DNA of 10,221 bases from JAUXIQ01 sp030620925 [NCBI: Nitrospinota bacterium] (GTDB taxonomy: Bacteria > JAUXIQ01): positions 1 to 10,221 of the forward strand of contig JAUXIQ010000037.1 of NCBI GenBank assembly GCA_030620925.1. Reading direction: 5' to 3'. Below are positions 1 through 6,585 of this stretch, in pieces. The notes below the pieces were generated by a model, which was not told the origin of the DNA, ran no database searches, and was given only the letters and a program-made list of their open reading frames with translations. Both the position numbers and the translations under genes were made by a program. Position 1 is the stretch's first letter; each line of letters opens with the position of its first letter.

Positions 1-1
1 G

Positions 2-265
2 GCCAGCCGCACTTTCTCCATCACCAACCTGGGGGCCTTCGGGGTGGAGATTTTCACCCCCATCGTTAATTTTCCGGATAATGCCATCCTGGGAATCGGT
101 AAGATAACCCGGAAACCGGTAGTGATTGGAGAAGATATCGCCGTTCGTTCGATGATATATTTGTCCCTGGTATTCAACCACAAAGTGGTGGATGGGGTCC
201 CTGCAGCGAAATTTTTGAATAGAGTGAAAGAAATTCTGGAGAACCCCGAGAGTTTGAAATCATGA
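2..265 (+). CDS. Dihydrolipoamide acyltransferase (E2) C-terminal fragment
   Basis: This is the 3' end of a gene that begins before the window. The 87 visible residues are the end of the catalytic (CAT) domain of the E2 subunit of a 2-oxoacid dehydrogenase complex, which moves an acyl group from lipoamide to CoA in the cytoplasm. The stretch TFSITNLGAFGVEIFTPI matches the conserved NLG(M/A)FG..FTPI segment, followed by AILGIGKI and by the active-site block NHKVVDG (bases 176-196). His (179-181) and Asp (191-193) of the usual DHRVVDG motif are kept, but the first and third residues are changed (D to N, R to K). The lipoyl and E1/E3-binding domains lie outside, so the substrate (pyruvate, acetoin or branched-chain 2-oxoacid) cannot be decided. 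The next gene, a short-chain dehydrogenase 19 bases later, would suit an acetoin-type cluster, but that is inference. Confidence 0.9.
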   Translation, partial: ASRTFSITNLGAFGVEIFTPIVNFPDNAILGIGKITRKPVVIGEDIAVRSMIYLSLVFNHKVVDGVPAAKFLNRVKEILENPESLKS

Positions 266-284
266 AAGAAAAGGGGGTGTTGTT

Positions 285-1088
285 ATGATGAGGCTGGAGG
301 GAAAGGTCGCTCTGGTAACAGGGGGCGCGTCGGGCATAGGAAGAGGCATAGTTCTTTGCCTTGCAGAAGATGGCGCGGATATTGTAATCGTGGATATTGA
401 TTTAAAAAATGCGGCCGAGGTGGCCAAGGAGGTCGAAAAGCTGGACAGAAAGGTCCTGGTGCTGGAAGCGGACGTCAGCAAAACCCGCGACGTTGAGAAT
501 ATGGCGAAGAAGGCATTATCTACTTTCGAGCAAATAGATATCCTGGTTAATAACGCTGGAGTAGTCGGTCAATGGGCGGGACGGCCGTTCACAAACCTGA
601 CCGTTGAGGATTGGGATAAATGCTATGAGGTTAATCTCAAGGCCATCTTCCTGGTAACCAAAGCCCTGGCTCCACAAATGATGGAGCGCAAGAGCGGAAA
701 GATAATTAACGTGGCCTCGATAGCGGGCAGAAGCGGCGGGGATTTGATACCCCACTATTCAGCCTCCAAGGCGGGAGCCATCAACATTACCCAATCCCTT
801 GCGCTTGAGCTGGCCAGCGATAACATCAACGTAAATGCAGTGTGCCCCGGTCTGCTATGGACACCCATGTGGGATCTGCTCGCCCGGAACATCATGAAGG
901 ACGACCCGGCCTATGAAGGCAAGACGCCGCGTGAAGTTTTCGATCTGGTGATAAAAAGGATTACTCCGCTTAAAAGGGAACAGACGCCCGGGGATATAGG
1001 GAAACTGATCTGTTTCCTGGCCTCGGAAGACGCCCGCAACATCACCGGCCAGGCCATAAACGTTGACGGTGGAGCCAGGATGCACTGA
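285..1088 (+). CDS. Short-chain dehydrogenase/reductase (SDR), NAD-type
   Basis: A classical cytoplasmic SDR of 267 residues that oxidises an alcohol or reduces a carbonyl using a nicotinamide cofactor. The glycine-rich cofactor motif TGGASGIG lies at 12-19 and an acidic Asp37 at the end of the second beta strand predicts NAD(H) over NADP(H). NNAG is at 89-92, and the catalytic set Asn117, Ser145, Tyr158, Lys162 is complete (NVAS, YSASK). The C-terminus GQAINVDGG is typical of the family. There are two adjacent ATG codons, 285 and 288, and the Shine-Dalgarno GGGGGTG at 273-279 serves either; the second gives the usual MRLEGKVALVTGG start. It lies just behind the E2 gene and 12 bases before mobA, so it is probably co-transcribed. 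Acetoin/diacetyl reductase or butanediol dehydrogenase is possible from the context, but FabG-like or sugar-alcohol dehydrogenase roles are not excluded. Confidence 0.93.
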   Translation: MMRLEGKVALVTGGASGIGRGIVLCLAEDGADIVIVDIDLKNAAEVAKEVEKLDRKVLVLEADVSKTRDVENMAKKALSTFEQIDILVNNAGVVGQWAGRPFTNLTVEDWDKCYEVNLKAIFLVTKALAPQMMERKSGKIINVASIAGRSGGDLIPHYSASKAGAINITQSLALELASDNINVNAVCPGLLWTPMWDLLARNIMKDDPAYEGKTPREVFDLVIKRITPLKREQTPGDIGKLICFLASEDARNITGQAINVDGGARMH

Positions 1089-1100
1089 GGGTGGAGGGTA

Positions 1101-1694
1101 ATGACCGGTGTGATAATGGCCGGAGGGATGAACAGACGCTTCGGCTCGGACAAAGCGTTCATACGGTTGGGGGGGAAATACCTCATAGAGCACATAATCG
1201 ATGCCCTGAGGGGAGTGTTCGATGAGGTAGTCATCGTCACCAATTCGACCACTAAATATCAGCAACTCGGCTGCACCCTGTTGCAGGATATCTTCCCGGG
1301 TAAAGGCTGCCTGGGAGGATTGTACACCGGCTTGAAGCACTCCCTGGATGGCAGGGTCTTCGCCGTGGCCTGCGATATGCCCTTTCTCAACAAGGAGTTC
1401 GTTGAGTATATGCTCGGCCCGTTTCAGGGTTACGATATAGTCATCCCCCGCTACGATGCCCTTCAGCCCATGCACGCCGTATATTCGGCAGGCTGTTTAC
1501 CCCACATGGAAGAACTCATGCGTGAGGGCAACCTTAAAATACTGGACTTCTTCGATAAAGTGCGCATCAAAGAGATAGGCCCTGAAGAGGTCGCCCGGTT
1601 CGATCCGCAGGGCCTGATGTTTTACAACATCAACACCCCTGAAGACCTGAAAGAAGCTGAAAAGTTGTACTCCAGGATACACCCTATTTCCTGA
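1101..1694 (+). CDS. mobA: Molybdenum cofactor guanylyltransferase MobA
   Basis: A 197-residue nucleotidyltransferase expected to join GMP from GTP to Mo-molybdopterin, giving the guanine dinucleotide cofactor (MGD) used by DMSO-reductase-family enzymes such as formate dehydrogenase, nitrate reductase and arsenate reductase. The nucleotide-binding signature [15 protein letters not shown] covers 6-20 and matches LAGG..RMG.DK. CDMPF at 91-95 carries the metal-binding Asp92. QPMHAVY at 122-128 and NINTP at 176-180 are further hallmarks of the MobA/MobA-like fold. The length agrees with bacterial MobA (about 190-210). The start is backed by the Shine-Dalgarno GGTGGAGGG just before ATG 1101. The gene follows the SDR by 12 bases. 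A related transferase such as MocA (CTP-using) is the main alternative, but the GG.NRR.G.DK and NINTP motifs favour MobA. Confidence 0.88.
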   Translation: MTGVIMAGGMNRRFGSDKAFIRLGGKYLIEHIIDALRGVFDEVVIVTNSTTKYQQLGCTLLQDIFPGKGCLGGLYTGLKHSLDGRVFAVACDMPFLNKEFVEYMLGPFQGYDIVIPRYDALQPMHAVYSAGCLPHMEELMREGNLKILDFFDKVRIKEIGPEEVARFDPQGLMFYNINTPEDLKEAEKLYSRIHPIS

Positions 1695-1753
1695 ACAGCA
1701 ATAATATTTGCGTGGTTGAAGCTGACCTGTCGCCGCAGTTGAGGATACCGAGG

Positions 1754-2878
1754 ATGAGCTCTCAAGGAACGCCGCCGCGCCGTGGATTGGGCGTTTTTGA
1801 AAGATTCCTCTACCTTTGGGTGGCCCTGTGCATAGTGGCCGGTCTCCTGCTGGGGAAAGCCTACCCGGAGATGGCCGTCGCTCTGGACGGGATGTCGGTG
1901 GCCCATATCTCAATTCCCATAGCCATAGCCCTGTTTTTCATGATCTATCCCATCATGGTCAAGATAGATTTTTCAGAGGTGGTGAAGGCGGGGAAAAATC
2001 CGAAGCCGTTGCTCCTTACGCTGTTCATCAACTGGGGGATAAAACCGTTCAGCATGTATTTTATCGCAACCCTGTTCATCGGTTACCTGTTCAGGGACTA
2101 TCTGCCCGGAACAGAAGTGCTGAGGGACGGCACTACGGTGGAGGTCTATCGATCCTACATATCCGGAGCCATACTGCTGGGGATAGCCCCCTGTACCGCC
2201 ATGGTCCTGGTATGGGGATTCCTGGCCCGCGGGAACGATGCGCACACGCTGGTTATGGTGGCCATCAATTCCCTGGCCATGCTCTTCCTTTACGCACCTC
2301 TGGGTGGATTCCTGTTAAAGATGAACCTGATGCCCATCCCCTGGCTGACGATAGTCCTGGCGGTGGTGGTTTACGTCGGTCTTCCCCTGGTGGCGGGTTA
2401 TTTCACCAGGAAGAGAATAGTTCACACAAAAGGGATCGACTGGTTTCAGACAAAATTCCTGCCCCATCTTACCACCGTTTCCATCACAGCCTTACTGGCG
2501 ACCCTGGTGCTGCTGTTTTCCCTGAAGGGAGAGGTTATCATCGCTTATCCTCAGACGGTCGCTTTCATCGCAATACCGCTCGTTATCCAGACTTCGATAA
2601 TATTCATTTTGGCCTATTCATTGGGCAAAACCATTAATCTTACCTACGAGGATGCCGCGCCCAGCGCCATGATCGGGGCCTCCAACCATTTCGAGGTGGC
2701 CATCGCCACGGCTACCGTCCTCTTCGGGCTCGGCTCGGGAGCGGCCCTGGCCACGGTGGTGGGAGTTTTGATAGAGGTCCCCCTGATGCTGCTGCTGGTG
2801 AAGATTTGCCTGCGTACCAGGAACTGGTTCCCGGCCGAGAAAGAGTCTCTGGAAGGGAGCATGGTGCAGAAAGCGTAG
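1754..2878 (+). CDS. acr3: ACR3-family arsenite efflux permease
   Basis: An inner-membrane secondary transporter of the ACR3 (BART superfamily) type that exports arsenite, and in some members antimonite, driven by the proton motive force. From ATG 1754 it has 374 residues and about ten hydrophobic segments. The motif [18 protein letters not shown] carries the conserved essential cysteine (Cys147) of the fourth helix, and NHFEVAIA (about 311-318) and [10 protein letters not shown] with Glu341 match the late conserved ACR3 helices. The frame is open from GTG 1712, but ATG 1754 has a Shine-Dalgarno (GAGG at 1741-1744) and gives the family-like start before [16 protein letters not shown]. No arsR, arsC or arsenite-responsive repressor lies in the window, so regulation is not visible. 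It follows mobA after 59 bases and meets tupA tail to tail. Confidence 0.93.
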   Translation: MSSQGTPPRRGLGVFERFLYLWVALCIVAGLLLGKAYPEMAVALDGMSVAHISIPIAIALFFMIYPIMVKIDFSEVVKAGKNPKPLLLTLFINWGIKPFSMYFIATLFIGYLFRDYLPGTEVLRDGTTVEVYRSYISGAILLGIAPCTAMVLVWGFLARGNDAHTLVMVAINSLAMLFLYAPLGGFLLKMNLMPIPWLTIVLAVVVYVGLPLVAGYFTRKRIVHTKGIDWFQTKFLPHLTTVSITALLATLVLLFSLKGEVIIAYPQTVAFIAIPLVIQTSIIFILAYSLGKTINLTYEDAAPSAMIGASNHFEVAIATATVLFGLGSGAALATVVGVLIEVPLMLLLVKICLRTRNWFPAEKESLEGSMVQKA

Positions 2879-2893
2879 AGAATCGTAATAGTT

Positions 2894-3709
2894 TCAAGGT
2901 GCCGAGACTGTGGGATAAAAGAGTTTCTCTCCATTCTTCCGGTATGAAGCTATTATCTTCTGTCCTTCCGGGGAAGCGACCCAGGCTATGAGGGCCGAGG
3001 CTTTCGCATAATTGACGTGGGGATGAACGGCCGGATTCACGGCTATGATGCTGTAAGGGTTGTTGAGCAGGGGGTCGCCTTCATATAGAATCCTGAGATT
3101 TATCTTATCTTTAAAGGCTATAAAAGTCCCCCGGTCGCACAGGGTGTATGCCTTTTTCTGATCGGTTATTACCAGCACCCGCCCCATGGGCAGACCTGTC
3201 TCCAGGTACCACCTGCCCGAGGGTGTTATTCCGGCCGCGGCCCAGATGGATTTCTCTTTCTGGTGGGTGCCCGATTCGTCCCCCCTGGAGATGAAGGCCG
3301 ATCCGCTCCGAGCCAATATGGCCAGGGCCTGAGCGGCGTCGATGGCTCCTTTTATTCCAGCCCGATCTTCGGCGGGTCCCACGATCACAAAATCGTTGTA
3401 CATGAACGTGCGCCTGTTGATCCCGAAACCCCGGGTTACAAACTTCTCCTCCAACTGCGGGGCGTGCACCATCACCACGTCCACGTCTCCGCTCTCCCCC
3501 AGTTTCAGCGCCTTGCCCGTGCCTACGGCGATGACATCAACCTTGACGTTCATCTTTTTTTCAAAGGGCGGCAGCAGCACGTTGAGCAGGCCGGAGTTGT
3601 CGGTGCTGGTGGTGGTGGCCAGCCTCAGACGCTCCTCCGCCCCCGGGGAGGCAGAAACCAGGGCTAAGATGATTACCGCAAATACTATTATACGTCCCGT
3701 CAGTACCAA
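2894..3709 (-). CDS. tupA: TupA-type tungstate/molybdate ABC transporter substrate-binding protein
   Basis: A 271-residue exported protein that would bind tungstate (or molybdate) outside the inner membrane and hand it to a TupB permease and TupC ATPase. Residues 1-24 form a signal peptide: a short start, hydrophobic VFAVIILALVSA, and likely cleavage after SPGA. Family signatures are RLATTTSTDNSGLL (29-42), VGTGKAL (62-68), MVHAP (80-84), MYNDFVIVGP (103-112) and SRGDESGTH (141-149). The TTTST and SRGD.SGTH segments form the oxyanion site in TupA-like proteins. No tupB or tupC is adjacent, so the protein is an orphan here. The start is odd: no ATG or GTG is available, so TTG 3709 is used with only a weak GAGAG upstream, and an in-frame TGA lies four codons before it. 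Tungstate versus molybdate cannot be told from sequence by eye. It follows the HD-domain gene by 66 bases and is probably co-transcribed. Confidence 0.9.
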   Translation of the reverse strand: MVLTGRIIVFAVIILALVSASPGAEERLRLATTTSTDNSGLLNVLLPPFEKKMNVKVDVIAVGTGKALKLGESGDVDVVMVHAPQLEEKFVTRGFGINRRTFMYNDFVIVGPAEDRAGIKGAIDAAQALAILARSGSAFISRGDESGTHQKEKSIWAAAGITPSGRWYLETGLPMGRVLVITDQKKAYTLCDRGTFIAFKDKINLRILYEGDPLLNNPYSIIAVNPAVHPHVNYAKASALIAWVASPEGQKIIASYRKNGEKLFYPTVSAP

Positions 3710-3775
3710 CTTTTTTCGCTCTCAGGAAAAGAGATTGAATGTCCCCATCGCACTAACGCCTTGGAGGCAAAGGGA

Positions 3776-4762
3776 TCAGACTTCCTCCAGGGAGCTTTCG
3801 GGTGAGTCGTCTTCCGACCAGCCCTTGAAGATGTATCTCTCCAGCAGTCTGTTGTAGGTGGTCCATTGTGACTCGGGATCACCGTCTTCCGAGATGATTT
3901 TCTTGAAGGCGTTGACCTTGGCATCGAGGTCGTCGGCGTAATGCAGTATAAGAGCTTCAAAGGTTTTGGGGCGCTTCACGGCCCCGAACTCGCTTACGCC
4001 GTGGTGGCTTATGATTGCGTGCTCGATAAGAGTCAGGAGCCTGGGCGGAAATTCTTCCAGTTGCCCTGCTTTTTCCGCTACCATACTCACTCCGAGCAGG
4101 GTGTGGCCTATCAGTCTGCCCTCGTCGGTATAATCGAATCTGGGGAAGACGGTCAGCTCCTGCACTTTCCCTGCGTCGTGGAACATCGCCGAAGTCAACA
4201 GCAGATCCCTGTCTACATCCTGGTAGCAGTCTGCGAAATATTGGCACATCTTGACCACCGAAAGGGTATGTTCCAACAGGCCGCTCAGATAAACATGGTG
4301 TACCCCCCGGGCGGCGGGTGCCTTGCAGAAGGCGGCCATAAACTCCTCGTCCGACAGAAAAGCCTCCAGAAGTTTTTTCAGATGCGGGTTCTCCACGGAG
4401 TCTAACAGGGAGCACAGCTCTTCCCGCATCTCTTCCCGGGGCCTTTGAGAGCCGGGCAGGAAATCTTCCGAAGACAGCTCTTCCTCCTCGCTCCTGCGGA
4501 TGCGCTTGATGTTCAGCTGAAGCTCTTCCTTATAGCTCTCGGCCAGGGCATCCACTTTTACGAAATCGTCGCGTCGAAAGGCTGAAGAATGTTGCTGGAC
4601 GCTATCCCAGATTTTGCCGTCGATGATCCCCGTTTTGTCCTGCAGGGTGAGGGAGATATAGGGATTACCGGTCCTGGTGGTGAGCAACTCTTTTGAGCTT
4701 ACCAGGAAATGATCGACAACGCGTTCGCCTTCGGCGATTTCATTTACGAACTTTTCTTTCAT
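3776..4762 (-). CDS. OB-fold/HD-domain protein, 3'-5' exoribonuclease YhaM family
   Basis: A 328-residue cytoplasmic protein with the two-domain layout of YhaM: an N-terminal OB nucleic-acid-binding fold (about 14-90, with NPYISLTLQDKTGIIDGKIWD) and a C-terminal metal-dependent HD phosphohydrolase domain (about 150-290). The HD metal ligands are visible as LLEHT (His165), FHDAGK (His195-Asp196), ISHHG (His253, His254) and the late YADDLDAK Asp near 278. Family members degrade RNA or single-stranded DNA from the 3' end with Mn2+ or Co2+. A highly acidic linker (EEEELSSED, 92-100) separates the domains, and the C-terminus is also acidic. Start ATG 4762 has a strong Shine-Dalgarno (AAAAGGGGGAGACC before ATG). 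It lies 42 bases after dapF on the same strand. The nuclease activity is inferred from the family; a general HD hydrolase is the alternative. Confidence 0.85.
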   Translation of the reverse strand: MKEKFVNEIAEGERVVDHFLVSSKELLTTRTGNPYISLTLQDKTGIIDGKIWDSVQQHSSAFRRDDFVKVDALAESYKEELQLNIKRIRRSEEEELSSEDFLPGSQRPREEMREELCSLLDSVENPHLKKLLEAFLSDEEFMAAFCKAPAARGVHHVYLSGLLEHTLSVVKMCQYFADCYQDVDRDLLLTSAMFHDAGKVQELTVFPRFDYTDEGRLIGHTLLGVSMVAEKAGQLEEFPPRLLTLIEHAIISHHGVSEFGAVKRPKTFEALILHYADDLDAKVNAFKKIISEDGDPESQWTTYNRLLERYIFKGWSEDDSPESSLEEV

Positions 4763-4804
4763 GGTCTCCCCCTTTTCCCCTCATGCCTGCTCCTGAGTCG
4801 GGTC

Positions 4805-5668
4805 TCATAGATCATCGAGCAGCGCGGGGTCGATCTCTCCGGTGAAGGCGTACTCCGCGGGCCCGGTCATGAACACCCGGTTGGTTGCCTCTTCCCACTC
4901 GAGCTCCAGGTCGCCTCCGGGAAGGCTGACGGTTACTCTCCTCCCAACCAGGCCGTTGATCATGCCCGCGATGGCAACGGCGCAGGAGCCGGTACCGCTG
5001 GCCAGGGTGATCCCCGCCCCTCGCTCCCATATACGCATACGCAGGTGGTTGGAGCCGACCACCCGGGCGAATTCGGCGTTGACCCTGTTGGGGAAAGACG
5101 GATGGTTTTCTATCAACGGGCCGTACTTCTGCAGTTGGAAGTCGTCTAGGTCGTCGATGAAGGAAACACAATGGGGGTTGCCCATGCTGAGGGCGGTGAT
5201 CGTGAAAACCCTGTCCCCCGCCTTAAGCTCCTCCCCCATCACCTTCTCCGCTTCCGGCCCGATCATGGGGATATCCGATCGTCTGAATATGGGCTCCCCC
5301 ATGTCCACGCGGATGCATCCATCCTTCTGCATCCGGGGCTCGATGCGTCCGGCCAGCGTTTCCACCCCAAAAGAGCGCTGTTTCACTATCCCCTTATCCA
5401 GAACGTAGCGGGTAAGGCAGCGTATGCCGTTCCCGCACATTTCGGCGTCCGAGCCGTCGGAATTGTAGAACAGCCACTTCAGCTGGCAGTCTTCCCTCTC
5501 CGGCGGAACGATGATTATCAGACCGTCGGCTCCCACGCCGAAGCGTCGATGACATACACTGGCTGCGGCGCTATGGTTGTCCAGGCCGGGGGGCCAATCA
5601 TCCCCCTCTACCAGGATGAAATCGTTGCCCAGCCCGTGCATCTTTGTGAACGGAACACACTTGGTCAT
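4805..5668 (-). CDS. dapF: Diaminopimelate epimerase DapF
   Basis: A cofactor-independent racemase of 287 residues that converts LL-diaminopimelate to the meso form, the step before lysine and the meso-DAP of peptidoglycan. The N-terminal block KMHGLGNDFILVE (9-21), FGVGADG (43-49), FYNSDGSDAEMCGNGIRC (67-84) and the C-terminal ERGAGITLASGTGSCAVA (215-232) are all diagnostic. The two catalytic cysteines of the thiol pair are Cys78 (MCGNG) and Cys229 (GTGSC). The residue before T in the second block is Ile where the E. coli enzyme has Glu, and the residue before GTG is Ser rather than the more usual Cys; both catalytic positions are intact. The ATG at 5668 has the Shine-Dalgarno AGGGTGGG upstream. 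Length is normal for the family (about 275-290). Confidence 0.97.
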   Translation of the reverse strand: MTKCVPFTKMHGLGNDFILVEGDDWPPGLDNHSAAASVCHRRFGVGADGLIIIVPPEREDCQLKWLFYNSDGSDAEMCGNGIRCLTRYVLDKGIVKQRSFGVETLAGRIEPRMQKDGCIRVDMGEPIFRRSDIPMIGPEAEKVMGEELKAGDRVFTITALSMGNPHCVSFIDDLDDFQLQKYGPLIENHPSFPNRVNAEFARVVGSNHLRMRIWERGAGITLASGTGSCAVAIAGMINGLVGRRVTVSLPGGDLELEWEEATNRVFMTGPAEYAFTGEIDPALLDDL

Positions 5669-5722
5669 TTACCCACCCTTTTTCCGGCGGCATTTGAGAA
5701 AGAAAGTCTCCCCGAATTAATA

Positions 5723-5947
5723 TCAGCGGCGTCGTTTTCCATGCCTTTCGTGAAACAGTGCGCCCGGCATCTTCCTTCCATCGGGGGTTATGCTCCATAT
5801 ACCCCTTCCGTAAATTTCCACCTGGACCGGCATGTCCTTTTCCCTTGCCTCCTGCTTGGCGTATTCCAGGACTTCCTGGTGGGATTGGCCCTCCCATTCC
5901 CCCTCAAAGGCCACGCTTTCATCAGAGCAGATTATCTTAACTAACAT
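5723..5947 (-). CDS. Small protein of unknown function (74 aa)
   Basis: I do not recognise this protein. From ATG 5947 it has 74 residues: an acidic N-terminal half (ICSDESVAFEGEWEGQSHQEV), a predicted helix (EVLEYAKQEAREKD), a beta-like segment with aromatic and glycine residues (VQVEIYGRGIWSITPDGRK) and a very basic end (HERHGKRRR). There is no signal peptide or membrane segment, so it should be cytoplasmic. The frame also opens at GTG 5968, which overlaps the stop of the response regulator gene as GTGA; that start would add seven residues. ATG 5947 was preferred because the added residues (ILRDRA) look unlike a conserved start, but neither has a strong Shine-Dalgarno. Tight coupling to the response regulator suggests a related role, but this is only context. 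The basic tail could contact nucleic acid. Confidence 0.65.
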   Translation of the reverse strand: MLVKIICSDESVAFEGEWEGQSHQEVLEYAKQEAREKDMPVQVEIYGRGIWSITPDGRKMPGALFHERHGKRRR

Positions 5948-5964
5948 TGCTCTATCCCGTAATA

Positions 5965-6402
5965 TCACAAGCTGCGGATTTTTTCCACCAAGTCCATGGC
6001 ACGGAAAGGCTTAACGATGAAACCGTGGGCCCCTTTCGCCCTGGCCTTATCCTCTTCACCCGCAGGAACCTCTTCGCACCCGCTGAAAGTGGCCAGCGCG
6101 ATGGTCTTTAGGCCAGGGTATTCCTCTTTGATGTGACGAATAAGGCGGTAGCCGACTATTTCCTCGTCTATCCCTGGAAGCAGGTCTTTGTACCGTTCCG
6201 GCAGATATTCTATGGTAAGGTCCACCCCCACCAGGACCATTTCCACTCCGTCCAGCATGGAAAGCGCCCGGTCATAGTCCATGCAGCAATCTACCCGGTA
6301 GGGCCCCGAATCGGCCGCCAGCGTGTTCAGCATCTCCTGGATGGAATCCCCCAGCTTTGCGGCCTCATCATCCACGAGAAGGATCCTCTTCTCTTCTCCC
6401 AT
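5965..6402 (-). CDS. Single-domain response regulator (CheY-like receiver)
   Basis: A stand-alone receiver domain of 145 residues with no output domain, expected to be phosphorylated by a partner histidine kinase that is not in the window. Signature residues are present: the acidic pair Asp11-Asp12 (LLVDDE), the likely phosphoacceptor Asp61 at the end of strand 3 (MVLVGVDL), Thr105 at the end of strand 4 and Lys131 in VKPF. After Asp61 comes TIEYLPERYKDLLPGIDEEI instead of the usual short loop starting M-P, so the loop leading to helix 3 is enlarged by roughly 15 residues. A second extended loop (CEEVPAGEEDKARAKG) lies after strand 4. The frame opens further upstream at TTG 6420, but that codon sits next to the Shine-Dalgarno GGAGG, which is well placed for ATG 6402. 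A candidate promoter lies at 6489-6518. Its stop overlaps the alternative GTG of the small gene downstream. Confidence 0.85.
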   Translation of the reverse strand: MGEEKRILLVDDEAAKLGDSIQEMLNTLAADSGPYRVDCCMDYDRALSMLDGVEMVLVGVDLTIEYLPERYKDLLPGIDEEIVGYRLIRHIKEEYPGLKTIALATFSGCEEVPAGEEDKARAKGAHGFIVKPFRAMDLVEKIRSL

Positions 6403-6488
6403 TTCCCGCAACACCTCCAATTTGACCGATCCCCGGTAAAGGAATCAGCTCAGGCATCCAGACGGCAGGTTCTATATCCAGAAATATA

Positions 6489-6518
6489 TTTATATACCGA
6501 GGCAAACAGGGAAGGCAA
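6489..6518 (-). promoter_or_regulatory. Candidate sigma70 promoter before the response regulator gene
   Basis: Read on the minus strand, TTGCCT (6518-6513) is followed after 18 bases by TATAAA (6494-6489) in an AT-rich stretch. Transcription would start near 6482, about 80 bases before the response regulator start, and could serve the run through dapF, the YhaM-like gene and tupA. The match is fair (4/6 and 5/6), so this is a prediction. Confidence 0.4.
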
Positions 6519-6550
6519 ATTAAATCGTATGCGGATGGATTTATTCGTCG

Positions 6551-6584
6551 AAAAAATTTCGTTCAGCGGGAAGGGCGCTCGCTG
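6551..6584 (-). terminator. Weak possible terminator after the XRE-cupin gene
   Basis: On the minus strand directly after the stop codon, CAGCG and CGCTG can pair around an 11-base loop, followed eight bases later by a run of six T. The stem is short and the T-run is not directly attached, so termination may be poor or absent. Confidence 0.25.
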
Positions 6585-6585
6585 C

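Noticed and set aside
855-1475. Long minus-strand ORF of 206 codons across the SDR and mobA genes
   Set aside because: It is antisense to two well-supported genes, has no recognisable motif, and spans a gene junction; a shadow frame.
1816-2637. Plus-strand ORF of 273 codons within acr3
   Set aside because: Composition is rich in G, R, H, P and S with no domain, and the overlapping ACR3 frame is conserved and membrane-like; a shadow frame.
3722-3748. Selenocysteine readthrough of the TGA before tupA
   Set aside because: TupA has no known selenocysteine, the site would fall in the signal peptide N-region, and I see no SECIS-like hairpin directly after it.
5171-5944. Plus-strand ORF of 257 codons opposite dapF and the small gene
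   Set aside because: It runs antisense across dapF, an intergenic gap and the small gene, and shows no protein family features.
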